Positions 18,527 through 28,104 are shown, counted from the stretch's first letter. The stretch: DNA of 64,000 nt from JACVRW01 sp963771715 (GCA_963771715.1 CAVYUQ010000008.1:124001-188000); one strand, 5' to 3'. Notes: generated by a model not told the origin, from the sequence alone. Numbers and translations are program-made.

Positions 18527-20064
18527 TCGAGGCTCCCGATCGCGCCCTCGACCGCGTCGAGCGCCGCCCCCGAGGCCACGAGCGCCTCGGCGTCCGCCAG
18601 CTCCGGCGCGAGCCAGCGGTCCGGCCCCGGGCCGGGGACGGCCGCGCGCACCGCGGCGAGCGCGGCCGCGGTGCCGGGGCCCGGCGCGAGCGGCGCGCGC
18701 AGATCGAGCGCGCGCGCGGCGCAGGTGAGCTCGACCGCGAGGATGCGGCCCAGGTTCGCCACGACGGTGCGCAGCTTGCGGGCGCCGCCCCAGCCCATCG
18801 ACACGTGGTCCTCCTGCATGGCGCTCGTGGGCAGCGAGTCGGTGCCGGCGGGCACGCACAGGCGGCGGTTCTCGGCCACCATCGCCGCCTGGGTGTACTG
18901 GGCGAGCATCAGCCCCGAGTTCACCCCGGCGTCCTCGGTCAGGAACGGCGGCAGCCCGTACGAGCGGGCCGGATCGAGCAGGCGGTCCGTGCGGCGCTCC
19001 GCGATCGCGCCGACCTCCGCGGCCGCGATCGCGAGGAAGTCGCACGCAAGCGCCACGGGTGCGCCGTGAAAGTTCCCGCACGACTCCACGCGCCCGTCGG
19101 GCAGTACCACCGGATTGTCGATGGCGGAGCGCAGCTCGGCGCGCGCCACCGTGTCGGCGTGGGCCCAGGTGTCGCGCGCGGCGCCGTTCACCTGCGGCGC
19201 GCAGCGCACCGAGTACGCGTCCTGCACGCGCGGATCGTCGTGGCGGTGGCTCGCCACGATCTCGGAGCTCGCGAGCAGCCGCGTGAGATTGGCCGCGCTG
19301 AGGGCCTGCCCGGGCTGCGGGCGCATTGCCACGAGCTCCGCCGCGAAGGCGCGATCGGTGCCGAGCAGCGCCTCGGTCGACATGGCCGCCGTCACGTCCG
19401 CCGTCTTCAGCAGGCGGGCCAGGTCGTGAAGGGCCAGCAGCAGCATCCCGAGGATGCCGTCCGTGCCGTTGATGAGGGCGAGGCCCTCCTTCGCGGTCAG
19501 GGTGAGCGGATCGATCGACGCGGCGGCCAGGCCCTCCGCCGCCGGGATGCGATCGCCGGCGGGCGTCCAGACCTCGCCCTCGCCCATGAGCGCGAGACCG
19601 CAGTGGGCGAGCGGAGCGAGGTCGCCGCTCGCCCCGAGCGAGCCGTGCTCGGGCACCACCGGGTCGAGCCCCGCCGCCAGCAGCGCGAGCATGGTGTCGG
19701 CCACGATCGGGCGTGCCCCCGAGCAGCCCATTGCGAGCGAGCGCGCGCGCAGGAACATCATCGCGCGCACGCACTCGCGCTCGATCGGAGGGCCCATGCC
19801 CGCCGCGTGCGAGCGGATCAGCGCGCGCTGAAGCTCCTCGCGCCGCTCGGCGGGGATCCATGTGCCGGCGAGCGAGCCGAACCCGGTCGAGACGCCGTAG
19901 ACCGGCTGGTCCGAGCCGGCGAGGCGCTCCACCACGGCCGCGCTCTCCTCCATCGCGGCGCGCGCCTCGTCGGAGAGCCGCGCTGGCACGCCGTGGCGGG
20001 CCACGGCCACGACGTCGGCGGGCTCGACCCGGTCGCCGGTCAGCTCGATCGTCGCCGTCTCCAC
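18523..20064 (-). CDS. hutH: Histidine ammonia-lyase
   Basis: Deaminates histidine to urocanate. The protein has 513 residues with YGVSTGFGSLA near the N-terminus and the ASG triad in GSLGASGDLAPLAH, which cyclises to the MIO electrophile. FHGAPVALACDF and MQEDHVSMGWGGARK are further family blocks. It is the first enzyme gene of the operon, 12 bases after the MFS transporter stop. No regulator such as HutC lies next to it. Confidence 0.96.
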
Positions 20065-20076
20065 CCGGCCATTCGA

Positions 20077-21183
20077 TCACAAGCGCGCGGCGCGGCCCTC
20101 CGAGAGCAGCAGGCCGGCCGCGAGGACACCGGCGGCCGCCGGCACGAGCCCCACGAACGCATAGCCGGAGCCCTCGGCAACGATGCCGCCGACCAGCGGT
20201 CCCAGTAGGTACCCGATGATCCCGATCTGCGACCAGACGACCATCGCGGTGACGATCCGCTCCAGCGGGACGGCCTCCACGAGCAGGCCGAGCGACCCCG
20301 TGTTCGCAAGGCCGATCCCAACACCTGCGAGCAACAGCGCCAGCAGCCAGAGCGGGACGTGCGCAACGATGCCCGCCAGCGAGATCCCGGCCACCACCAG
20401 CAACACCGCAGCGAGCACAAGGGGGCGTGGTCGCGCGCCGGCCACCGCGCTCGCGCTCACCGCGACCACGACGGACGTGCCCACGTAGAGGCCCGCGATC
20501 TCCGGCTGGCTGAGGCGCTCGGCGAAGTGCAGAGGCAGCACGCCTTCGAGCACCCCAAGCGCCAGCACCGCGAACAGGATGCCGACCGACGCCACCCAGA
20601 ACCCACGCGTTCGCAGAGCGGCGCGGTCCGGCACGAAAGCGCGTCGCGTTACGGGCTCGCCGACCAGCAGCACCAGCGGCAGCGCGAGCAGCAGTAGCAC
20701 GAGGTAGGCGAGGAACGGGCCGTGAACGCCGCCGAAGATGGCGAGCGCCGGCCCGATCAGCCCGCCCGCCGCGTATGCGGCGTACACACGGCTCATGCAC
20801 ACGTACTCCTCGCCTGGCCAGCGGTCGATCGTGTCGAACATGACGCCGATCCAGAGCCCGCCGGACGCAACGCCCATCAGGAGACGTGCGGGGAAGTAGA
20901 CCGTGAGCGAGTCGCCGAGGACGAAGCCGGCCGCGCCGACCGCAACGAGGACGAGCGAGCCCATGAGGAGCACTCGGGCGCCGCGCCGCCGGACGAGCCA
21001 CCCGGCGAGCGCGAACCCGAGGATCATGCCCGCCGGAAACGAGGCGACCAGCAGACCGACCGTCGCGGGGCCGGCCCCGGTGCCGTCGGCGATCGCGGGC
21101 AGAACCGGGACGATCACGCTGTATCCGGTCGCGTCGAGCGCCCCGAGCCCCAGCAGCAACGGATAGGCCGCGCGCTCCTGCAC
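20077..21183 (-). CDS. MFS transporter heading the hut operon
   Basis: A 368-residue membrane protein with about eleven to twelve hydrophobic helices and an MFS-type motif A loop (GFALAGWLVRRRGARVL) between helices 2 and 3. It sits directly before hutH on the same strand, so uptake of histidine or urocanate, or export of a product, is a reasonable inference. Family sequence alone does not give a substrate. Hut operons more often carry APC or other permeases, so an MFS protein here is slightly unusual. Confidence 0.85.
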   Translation of the reverse strand: MQERAAYPLLLGLGALDATGYSVIVPVLPAIADGTGAGPATVGLLVASFPAGMILGFALAGWLVRRRGARVLLMGSLVLVAVGAAGFVLGDSLTVYFPARLLMGVASGGLWIGVMFDTIDRWPGEEYVCMSRVYAAYAAGGLIGPALAIFGGVHGPFLAYLVLLLLALPLVLLVGEPVTRRAFVPDRAALRTRGFWVASVGILFAVLALGVLEGVLPLHFAERLSQPEIAGLYVGTSVVVAVSASAVAGARPRPLVLAAVLLVVAGISLAGIVAHVPLWLLALLLAGVGIGLANTGSLGLLVEAVPLERIVTAMVVWSQIGIIGYLLGPLVGGIVAEGSGYAFVGLVPAAAGVLAAGLLLSEGRAARL

Positions 21184-21212
21184 GGCAGCAGGCTACCGCG
21201 GAGATGGTCGGG

Positions 21213-21317
21213 TCATCGGGGCCGCTCCATGCCGCGACGGTGGAAGAAGGCGCCCCCCGAGCCCGCGAGCACGGCGACCACGGAGATCGCGTACGCCTGC
21301 AGGAACACGTCGAGCAC
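21213..21317 (-). CDS. Possible 34-residue membrane peptide in a 389-bp gap
   Basis: The only coding-like signal in the gap between the MFS gene and the gene at 21573. A GTG-started frame reads VLDVFLQAYAISVVAVLAG and then a basic tail (HRRGMERPR). It has one hydrophobic helix and no evident ribosome-binding site. The rest of the gap shows no clear gene, repeat or terminator. It may be real or the remnant of a longer gene. Confidence 0.3.
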   Translation of the reverse strand: MLDVFLQAYAISVVAVLAGSGGAFFHRRGMERPR

Positions 21318-21572
21318 GCGCGCGGGCGCGGAAATCGGATTGGGCAGCTGGGTGCCCCGGTGACCACCATCACGAACACGAGGCGGCTGCGGAGGTGCGC
21401 GTGCGTGGGCGTGGTCCCTCGCACGATCTTGCGGATCTCCTCGACAGGGCTCGACTACACCCTCGGGGTGACCTTCACTGCTGTCGTAAGCGGCGGCGCT
21501 TCCCTGCCGTCCGTCGCCTGGGCAGTGCGGGTCCACAAGACCTTCTGAAACGCGCCTGCGAAAGTTGTTCGG

Positions 21573-21938
21573 GTGGCGAAGGTCTGGGTCCTCGACACCG
21601 AGACGAAGGGCACGGGCGCCCAGATGGTGCCGCTCGAGAAGGTGCTCAGGCGGCCGGCCTCCGAGCCGGAGCGCCGGCGTGCGCGGCCGCTGCCCAAGCG
21701 GCGGCCCAGGCAGGAGGCGCCCGAGCCGGTGCCGCCGCGGCGCTTCCGGGTGATCGACGCGTTCTCCCGCCAGGTGCTCGCGGACGACGCCAACGCACCG
21801 GAGACGCTCGAGGTGCTGCGCGGCGTCGAGCAGCCCGTCGACGTGAGCATCTACGTCTGGGAGCACAGGCCGCAGGAGTGGCGGCTGCTCACCAACCGTG
21901 AGCGCAAGCTGCTCTGGGAGTTCAGGGACCGGCGCTAG
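21573..21938 (+). CDS. Conserved-looking basic protein, unknown function
   Basis: A 121-residue protein from a GTG start. The N-terminus AKVWVLDTETKGTGAQMVPLE is well structured, then comes a Pro/Arg-rich linker (residues 30-55) and a folded-looking C-terminal half (FRVIDAFSRQVLADDANAPETL, then VSIYVWEHRPQEWRLLTNRE). The opening resembles exonuclease motif I (DTET) by chance only; no other nuclease motif follows. It overlaps the tail of the next minus-strand gene by four bases. Confidence 0.6.
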   Translation: MAKVWVLDTETKGTGAQMVPLEKVLRRPASEPERRRARPLPKRRPRQEAPEPVPPRRFRVIDAFSRQVLADDANAPETLEVLRGVEQPVDVSIYVWEHRPQEWRLLTNRERKLLWEFRDRR

Positions 21939-22135
21939 GCAGCAACGGCGGGCGCGGGCGTCGGAACCAGCGCCGGCGCCGGTGCCTCGACGGGCACTTG
22001 CGCTGAAGCGCGCGCCTGCGCGAGCTCCGCGTGGACCTGGCCGGCCGGAAGCCGCCCGGCGAGGAAGCAGGCGAGCACCCGTTGCTCGGCTGGGCTGAGG
22101 CGGTGAATCACTACGGCTGCCGGGCTCCGTCCCAT
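21935..22135 (-). CDS. Small helical protein with Ala/Pro tail
   Basis: A 66-residue frame whose first half (HRLSPAEQRVLACFLAGRLPAGQVHAELAQAR) looks like two amphipathic helices and whose second half is an Ala/Pro/Val tail. No strong ribosome-binding site is visible. It converges on the preceding plus-strand gene. Unknown; GC-rich noncoding sequence could produce such a frame. Confidence 0.4.
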   Translation of the reverse strand: MGRSPAAVVIHRLSPAEQRVLACFLAGRLPAGQVHAELAQARASAQVPVEAPAPALVPTPAPAVAA

Positions 22136-22198
22136 GACCTGAGAGTTCTCTTTCCCCCACAATGGTCCTGCAAAACAGGAGGACGGCTCTAGTGTTGC

Positions 22199-23968
22199 TT
22201 GGCGGTGAAGACCTTCTGGCGCCTGCTCGGCTTTCTCCGCCCGTACCGTCGCGGCGTGATCATGTCGTTCGTCCTCGCGGCGGCGGCGATGGGCGTGAGC
22301 GTGCTCGTGCCGTACCTGGTGGGACGCACCGTCGACGAGATCAGCAACGGCGGCGACAACCTCTGGCCGCTGGCGCTGGCAGTCGGGGGCGCGGGCGTGC
22401 TGCGACTGGTGTTCAGCGTGGTGCGCAGGATCGTGGCCGGGCGGGTCTCGCTGGGCGTCGAGTACGACCTGCGCAACCGCATGTACCACCACCTCCAGTC
22501 GCTGGAGCTCGCCTTCTTCGACGGCCAGCAGACCGGGCAGCTCATGTCGCGCGCCACCGTGGACCTTCAGTCGGTGCGCTTCTTCCTCGGCTACGGCCTC
22601 ATCTTCCTGGTCCAGTCCGCGATCACGATCCTGATCGCGGCGGGCGTGATGATCGTGATCGACCCAAGGCTCGCGGCGGTGGCGCTCGCCCCCACGCCGT
22701 TCGTCGTCTGGGTCGCGTTCCGCTACGGCCAGCGCAACCGGCCCGCGACGCAGGAGGTGCAGCAGCGCATCGCGGAGCTGACCGCCGAGGCCGAGGAGAA
22801 CATCGGCGGCGTGCGCGTGGTCAAGGCGTTCGCGCAGGAGCAGCGCCAGCTGCGCCGCTTCGGCAGGGCGGTCGCGCGGGTGTTCGACCAGTCGATGGTC
22901 TCCACGCGCCTGCGCGCGTTCTACTCGCCGTTCATCGGCTTCCTACCCCAGCTCGGCCTCGCCGCGCTGCTGCTCGTGGGCGGCAGGCAGGCCATCAACG
23001 GCACCATCACGGTGGGCGAGTTCATCGCCTTCTACGGCTACGTCCTGATGCTCACCGGCCCGATGCGCTGGCTCGGCATGGCGCTCGGGATGGCGCAGCG
23101 CGCCGTGGCGAGCGGCGCGCGCGTGTTCGAGCTGCTCGACCGCGAGCCGCAACTCACCGCGGCGCCTGACGCGAAGCCGCTGCCGCCCGGCGGCGGGCGC
23201 GTGGAGCTGCGCAACGTGACCTTCGGCTACGACGGCGAGGAGCCGGTGCTGCGCGGGATCGACCTCGACGTGGAGCCCGGCCGCACCGTCGCGATCGTCG
23301 GCCCGACCGGATCCGGCAAGACCACGCTCGTGATGCTGATCCCGCGTCTCTACGACGTGACCGAGGGCGCCGTGCTCGTGGACGGCGTGGACGTGCGCGA
23401 CGTGGAGCCGGCATCGCTGCGCGGCGAGGTGGCCGTCGTCTCGGACGACGCGTTCCTGTTCTCCGCGACCCTCGGCGACAACATCGCCTACGCCCGCCCG
23501 GACGCGAGCGAGGAGGAGATCATCGCCGCCGCCGAGCGCGCCGGGCTCGCGGAACTGCTCGACGAGCTGCCCGACGGGCTGGACACGCTGGTCGGCGAGC
23601 GCGGCCTCACGCTCAGCGGCGGGCAGCGCCAGCGCGTGGCCATCGCCCGTGCGCTGATCGCCCAGCCGCGCATCCTGATCCTCGACGACGCGACCTCGAG
23701 CGTGGACGCCACCACCGAGAACCGCATCAAGTCCGCGCTCGGCGACGTGATGACGGGGCGCACCACGTTCGTGATCGCGCACCGGCTGTCGACGATCGCG
23801 CTCGCCGACGAGGTGGTCGTGCTGGAGGACGGCGAGATCGTCGCGCGCGGCTCGCACGCCGAGCTGCTCGAGAGCTCGCCGCTCTATCGCGAGATCGCCG
23901 AGAAGGGCCTGCCGGACCAGGTGTTCCTCACGCGCGAGGACCCGGAGCGCGAGGTGGCGGGGCTGTGA
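22199..23968 (+). CDS. ABC exporter half-transporter, degenerate-site subunit
   Basis: A 589-residue fusion of a six-helix type-I exporter membrane domain (residues 1-310) with a nucleotide-binding domain. Walker A is GPTGSGKTT, signature LSGGQRQRVA, Walker B ILILDDATSSVD, H-loop IAHRLST. The residue after Walker B Asp is Asp, not the catalytic Glu, so this subunit should hold the degenerate ATP site of a heterodimer. The start is TTG, with GTG two codons on as an alternative; AGGAGG lies about 15 bases upstream. It overlaps the second half-transporter by GTGA. The substrate may be a drug, lipid or peptide and is not predictable. Confidence 0.93.
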   Translation: MAVKTFWRLLGFLRPYRRGVIMSFVLAAAAMGVSVLVPYLVGRTVDEISNGGDNLWPLALAVGGAGVLRLVFSVVRRIVAGRVSLGVEYDLRNRMYHHLQSLELAFFDGQQTGQLMSRATVDLQSVRFFLGYGLIFLVQSAITILIAAGVMIVIDPRLAAVALAPTPFVVWVAFRYGQRNRPATQEVQQRIAELTAEAEENIGGVRVVKAFAQEQRQLRRFGRAVARVFDQSMVSTRLRAFYSPFIGFLPQLGLAALLLVGGRQAINGTITVGEFIAFYGYVLMLTGPMRWLGMALGMAQRAVASGARVFELLDREPQLTAAPDAKPLPPGGGRVELRNVTFGYDGEEPVLRGIDLDVEPGRTVAIVGPTGSGKTTLVMLIPRLYDVTEGAVLVDGVDVRDVEPASLRGEVAVVSDDAFLFSATLGDNIAYARPDASEEEIIAAAERAGLAELLDELPDGLDTLVGERGLTLSGGQRQRVAIARALIAQPRILILDDATSSVDATTENRIKSALGDVMTGRTTFVIAHRLSTIALADEVVVLEDGEIVARGSHAELLESSPLYREIAEKGLPDQVFLTREDPEREVAGL

Positions 23969-25755
23969 GCGGAACGACGCGTGGCGCCCTAGCGCGGCTC
24001 CGCGATGCCGATCGCGCGGAGCGCGCCGGCCGCCTGCGCCACCTGATCAGCCTGCTGCGGCCGTACCGCGGGCGCGTGATCCTGATGTTCGTCGCGCTCG
24101 TGATCGCCACCGCGGCGGCGCTGGCTCCCCCCTACCTCGCCGGCCGCGCGATCGACGACGGCATCCGCCAGGAGGACATGAGCGCGCTGACCGTGATCGT
24201 GATCGCGTTCGTGGCGGCGGCGCTCCTGAACTGGGCGGCCACCTACCTGCAGACCTACCTGATCAACTGGGTCGGGCAGCGCGCGCTTCAGGATCTGAGG
24301 GTCGAGGTGTTCGAGCACCTCCAGCGGCTCTCGATCGGCTTCTACTCGCGCAACCGGGCGGGCGTGCTGATCTCGCGGCTGACCAACGACGTCCAGGCGC
24401 TCGACCAGCTCGTCACCGAGGGGATCTCGACGCTCTTCTCCGCGACGCTGACGCTGGCCGGCACCGCCGTGATCCTGGTCGTGCTCGACCCGGGCCTCGC
24501 CCTGATCACCTTCCTGACGTTCCCGCTCCTGCTGGTGGCGAGCGTGGCGTTCCGGCTCGCGTCCAGCGGGGCGTACAGGCTCACGCGCGAGAAGATCGCG
24601 CAGGTCACCGCCTACCTCCAGGAGACGCTCTCCGGCGTGCGCGTGGTGCGTGCGTTCGGCCAGGAGCCCCGGCACCGGCGGCGGTTCGCGGAGCTGAACG
24701 ACGAGCACCGCGAGGCGAACATGAAGACGGTCTACCTGAACGCCGCGTACTTCCCGTCGGTGGAGCTGCTGTCGGCAGTCGCCACCGCGGCGATCCTGAT
24801 CTACGGCGGGAACGAGGTGGTCGACGGCACCGTGACGATCGGCGTGCTCGCAACGTTCGTCTTCTACCTCCAGAGCTTCTTCGACCCGATCCAGTCGCTC
24901 TCGCAGCTCTACACCACCTACCAGGCCGGCATGGCGGCGCTCGACAAGATCTTCGAGCTGCTCGACGAGGAGCCGGACGTGGCCGACAAGCCCGGCGCGC
25001 TGGAGCTCCCTCGTGTGCGCGGGGAGATCCGCTTCGACGAGGTGACCTTCTCGTACGGCGGCGACGCGCTCGCGCTCGACCGGGTGAGCCTCGACGTGCC
25101 GCCCGGCCAGACGCTCGCGCTCGTGGGCGCTACCGGCGCGGGCAAGTCGACGCTCGCGAAGCTGGTGGCCCGATTCTACGACCCGGACTCGGGGCGCGTG
25201 CTGATCGACGGGCATGACCTCCGCGACGTGACGGAGCGCTCGCTTCGCTCGCAGCTCGGCATCGTGCCGCAGGAGAGCTTCCTGTTCTCGGGCTCGATCC
25301 GCGACAACATCGCCTTCGGCCGCCCGGACGCGACCGACGAGGACGTGCGGGCCGCGGCGCAGGCGGTGGGCGCGCACGACTTCATCGAGCGGCTCCCGGA
25401 CGGCTACGACACCGAGGTGGGAGAGCGCGGCGGGCACCTGTCGGCGGGGCAGCGCCAGCTCGTGGCGTTCGCGCGCGCGGCGGCAGCGGACCCGCGCATC
25501 CTGATCCTCGACGAGGCGACCTCGAACGTGGACGTGCGCACCGAGGCGCAGATCGAGCGCGGCCTGCGCCGGCTGCTCGCCGGCCGCACGGCGATCGTGA
25601 TCGCGCACCGCCTGTCCACGATCCGCGGCGCCGGGCGGATCGTCGTGCTCGACCACGGCGGCATCGTCGAGCAGGGCACGCACGACGAGCTGCTGGAAGC
25701 GGATGGCGCGTACGCGCGTCTATACCGCGACTGGGCCGCTCAGTCCGCCGCCTGA
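23965..25755 (+). CDS. ABC exporter half-transporter, catalytic-Glu subunit
   Basis: A 596-residue partner of the preceding gene. The membrane domain covers residues about 25-340, then Walker A GATGAGKST, signature LSAGQRQLVA, Walker B ILILDEATSNVD with the catalytic Glu, and IAHRLST. The signature is LSAGQ instead of LSGGQ. This places both deviations in the same composite ATP site, the pattern of asymmetric heterodimeric exporters such as TM287/288 or BmrCD. GTG start coupled to the first subunit. Confidence 0.93.
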   Translation: MSGTTRGALARLRDADRAERAGRLRHLISLLRPYRGRVILMFVALVIATAAALAPPYLAGRAIDDGIRQEDMSALTVIVIAFVAAALLNWAATYLQTYLINWVGQRALQDLRVEVFEHLQRLSIGFYSRNRAGVLISRLTNDVQALDQLVTEGISTLFSATLTLAGTAVILVVLDPGLALITFLTFPLLLVASVAFRLASSGAYRLTREKIAQVTAYLQETLSGVRVVRAFGQEPRHRRRFAELNDEHREANMKTVYLNAAYFPSVELLSAVATAAILIYGGNEVVDGTVTIGVLATFVFYLQSFFDPIQSLSQLYTTYQAGMAALDKIFELLDEEPDVADKPGALELPRVRGEIRFDEVTFSYGGDALALDRVSLDVPPGQTLALVGATGAGKSTLAKLVARFYDPDSGRVLIDGHDLRDVTERSLRSQLGIVPQESFLFSGSIRDNIAFGRPDATDEDVRAAAQAVGAHDFIERLPDGYDTEVGERGGHLSAGQRQLVAFARAAAADPRILILDEATSNVDVRTEAQIERGLRRLLAGRTAIVIAHRLSTIRGAGRIVVLDHGGIVEQGTHDELLEADGAYARLYRDWAAQSAA

Positions 25756-25774
25756 CGCAGGTATTCTGCGCCCG

Positions 25775-27448
25775 GTGAGGCGTCTCTCTCTGGCGCTGGG
25801 GCTCGCGGTGCTCTTGGTGCTGCCCGCCTCCGCGCCCGCAACGGTCACGATGACCGACTTCAAGGTGGAGCCCAGCTCGAAGCAGGGCGGCGGCCACCCG
25901 AGCGTCACGATCACGCAGGCGTTCAGCTACGACAACACGACCGACAGCGTGAAGGACGCCTTCGTGCGCCTCCAGCCGGGCCTGCTCGGCAATCCGCAGT
26001 CCGCGGCGTTCTGCTCCCAGCAGCAGTTCCAGGCGGACAGCTGTCCGGCGGAGTCGAGGGTCGGGACGGTCGCGATCGATGCCCTGGCCTACCCGCTGCC
26101 GCTGATCGGGGTGCCCTCCACGAGCCACGGCAACGTCTACAACATGAAGCCCACGGGCGACGAGCCGGCGCGGGTCGGGATCGTGGTCGACGCCGCCGAG
26201 GGCCTCCAGAAGCTGTTCCTCCAGGCGCCGGTGTACATCCGCCCGGGCGCGGACGGCTATGGGCTCGAGTCCACCTTCGCCGACCAGCCGCGCACCGCCG
26301 GTGTCCCAGTCCAGATCACGAAGATCGCGCTCACGTTCAACGCCAAGGGCAGCAAGGGGCCGTTCATGCGCATGCCGACGTCGTGCGCCCAGGGCACCTC
26401 CGTGAGCCGCGCGAACTCGTGGGAGGCGGCCGGCTCGTTCTCCCAGAAGGAGTTCAAGATGACGCCGACGGGATGCGGCTCGCTGGCGTTCGCGCCGAAG
26501 GCCGAGGGCTTCCTGGGCGCGCCCGGGCTCACGGGAGTCGGGCAGTTCCCGCCGATCAGGACGACGCTGAGGTTCGACCCCGAGGAGGCCGCGCTCAGGC
26601 GCGCCGAGGTGATCCTCCCGCCCTCGGTCCAGCCGAACCTGCCCGGACTACAGCGCGCGTGCGCGCGCGAGGCGGCCGCGGCGAGCAGCTGCCCGGAGAG
26701 CTCGCGCGTGGGCACCGCGACCATCGACTCGCCGCTCCAGCCGGCGCCGGTCAGGGGACCCGTGTATCTCGCCTACAACACCGCCGCGGTCACGCCGGGC
26801 CTGCTGGTTCTCCTGCCGGCGCCGGTCGGCGTGCGGCTCGACGCGGAGGTCCTCCCCATTCCGGCCGGCACGCGCAACACGTTCGCGTCGAACCCGGACC
26901 TGCCCGTGCGCAGCTTCACGCTCGCGTTCGACGGCGGGCGCCCCGACGCCGCGCTGAGGCTCGCGGCGGACCTCTGCGCCGAGGGCACCGACCTCACGAT
27001 GCGCGTCAAGCTGATCGCCCACAACGGCAAGCAGTCCGAGTTCACGCAGGAGCTGGCCACGCCCGGCTGCGACCCACGCGCAACGGTCTCGATCCGCCGC
27101 CGCGGCCGGACCGCGTCGCTGGTGGCGCGCCTGCGCGCGGCCCGCAACGGGCCCGGCATCACCGCCTTCACGCTGAAGCTGCCGAGGACCCTGACGCGCG
27201 GCAAGCGGCGCCCGGTCGTGATCGCCGGCGGCGTCCGCATGCGCCCGATCAGCCGCAGGCGCGTCGCCTCGATGCAGTTCCGCCGCGAGGTCCGCTCGGC
27301 CAGGATCGTGTGGCGCGGCCTGCGAGCCAGCCGCAGGCTGCGACGCAGAGCGCTGATCCGCCTGACGATCCAGGACGCGCGCAACCACCTGACGACGCTG
27401 AAGCCACGCGTACGGGTGCGACGCCTGGCGCCGAGCCGCGGCGGCTAG
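25775..27448 (+). CDS. Large secreted protein of unknown function
   Basis: A 557-residue protein from a GTG start 19 bases after the ABC genes. The signal peptide is LSLALGLAVLLVLPASAPA. The mature protein is beta-rich with repeated Cys-containing SCPAESRVGTVAIDALAYP / SCPESSRVGTATIDSPLQP segments about 270 residues apart, which indicates an internal duplication. A basic Ig-like C-terminus follows (RRRGRTASLVARLRAARN). It is probably a cell-surface protein exported by Sec, and may be functionally linked to the ABC exporter only by position. Confidence 0.75.
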   Translation: MRRLSLALGLAVLLVLPASAPATVTMTDFKVEPSSKQGGGHPSVTITQAFSYDNTTDSVKDAFVRLQPGLLGNPQSAAFCSQQQFQADSCPAESRVGTVAIDALAYPLPLIGVPSTSHGNVYNMKPTGDEPARVGIVVDAAEGLQKLFLQAPVYIRPGADGYGLESTFADQPRTAGVPVQITKIALTFNAKGSKGPFMRMPTSCAQGTSVSRANSWEAAGSFSQKEFKMTPTGCGSLAFAPKAEGFLGAPGLTGVGQFPPIRTTLRFDPEEAALRRAEVILPPSVQPNLPGLQRACAREAAAASSCPESSRVGTATIDSPLQPAPVRGPVYLAYNTAAVTPGLLVLLPAPVGVRLDAEVLPIPAGTRNTFASNPDLPVRSFTLAFDGGRPDAALRLAADLCAEGTDLTMRVKLIAHNGKQSEFTQELATPGCDPRATVSIRRRGRTASLVARLRAARNGPGITAFTLKLPRTLTRGKRRPVVIAGGVRMRPISRRRVASMQFRREVRSARIVWRGLRASRRLRRRALIRLTIQDARNHLTTLKPRVRVRRLAPSRGG

Positions 27449-27452
27449 ATCC

Positions 27453-27977
27453 CTACGCCGCCTCGCTCCTCTTGCGGCCTCGCCCGGAGAAGTTCTCGGT
27501 CTGCGAGTGGCAGTTCGGGCACAGGAACTGGAGGTTGGCGAGCCGGTTGTCGCGGCCATCGCCATTGACGTGATGGAGCGCCATCGATAGCGGCCGGCCG
27601 CGCCACTCAGCGAGCCCACATTCCTCGCAGCGATTCTGCTTCACCCCAGCCCTGATGAGCCTGTTCTTCAGGTTGTGGCGACTGCGGTAGGTGTCCGCGA
27701 CCAGCAGACGCTCGAGCGGCAGCACCCAGTCGCGCGTGGTGATCGCCCCGCGCTGGACGGCCGCGCTCCAGGTCTGACGGGAGAACCCGAAGCGCGCCAC
27801 GCATTCCGCCACGCTGTGTCCATCGTCGTAGAAGCGCTGCACCGCGCTCCAGTCGTAGCGGCGGGCGCCCCGCTCGTCCACCGGATGACCGAGGCGGCGG
27901 GCGTGGTAGGAGACCGTCGACTTGCTCAAGCCGAGGGCCGCCGCAATCTCGCCTCGCGACATCCCCTGGGCGAGCAT
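27453..27977 (-). CDS. HNH endonuclease with two helix-turn-helix segments
   Basis: A 174-residue protein. An N-terminal HTH (GMSRGEIAAALGLSKSTVSYHARRLG, residues about 5-30) and a second HTH-like unit (GHSVAECVARFGFSRQTWSAAVQRG) precede a C-terminal HNH nuclease. That domain has Cys pairs CEEC and CPNC, the HHVNGDGRDNRLANLQFL core and the final His in NCHSQTENF. The family cuts DNA with a divalent metal and is used by homing, phage and repair nucleases. A perfect CGAACRNRYGTTYC SOS box lies 51 bases upstream, so LexA control is likely. It stands alone beside a tRNA gene. Confidence 0.88.
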   Translation of the reverse strand: MLAQGMSRGEIAAALGLSKSTVSYHARRLGHPVDERGARRYDWSAVQRFYDDGHSVAECVARFGFSRQTWSAAVQRGAITTRDWVLPLERLLVADTYRSRHNLKNRLIRAGVKQNRCEECGLAEWRGRPLSMALHHVNGDGRDNRLANLQFLCPNCHSQTENFSGRGRKRSEAA

Positions 27978-28027
27978 CCTGGAGACCAGGACTCGGGTCT
28001 CAACGATCCGCCGTACGCTCGCTCATA

Positions 28028-28041
28028 CGAACGTATGTTCC
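28028..28041. promoter_or_regulatory. LexA/SOS box upstream of the HNH gene
   Basis: The sequence CGAACGTATGTTCC matches the Gram-positive LexA consensus CGAACRNRYGTTYC at all fourteen positions. It lies 51 bases before the HNH start on the minus strand and about 25 bases before the -35 region of the tRNA-Gln promoter on the plus strand. A possible minus-strand -10 (TATGAG, 28022-28027) would place the box in the promoter spacer. Confidence 0.75.
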
Positions 28042-28065
28042 CAGACGTTTCGGACGGCTCAGCCG

Positions 28066-28094
28066 GTGGACGGTCCCCACGCGGCTCCTATACT
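28066..28094 (+). promoter_or_regulatory. Promoter of tRNA-Gln
   Basis: A perfect -10 hexamer TATACT at 28089-28094 with GTGGAC 17 bases upstream as -35. The transcript would start about four bases before the mature tRNA. Confidence 0.65.
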
Positions 28095-28104
28095 GAGACG
28101 CCGT

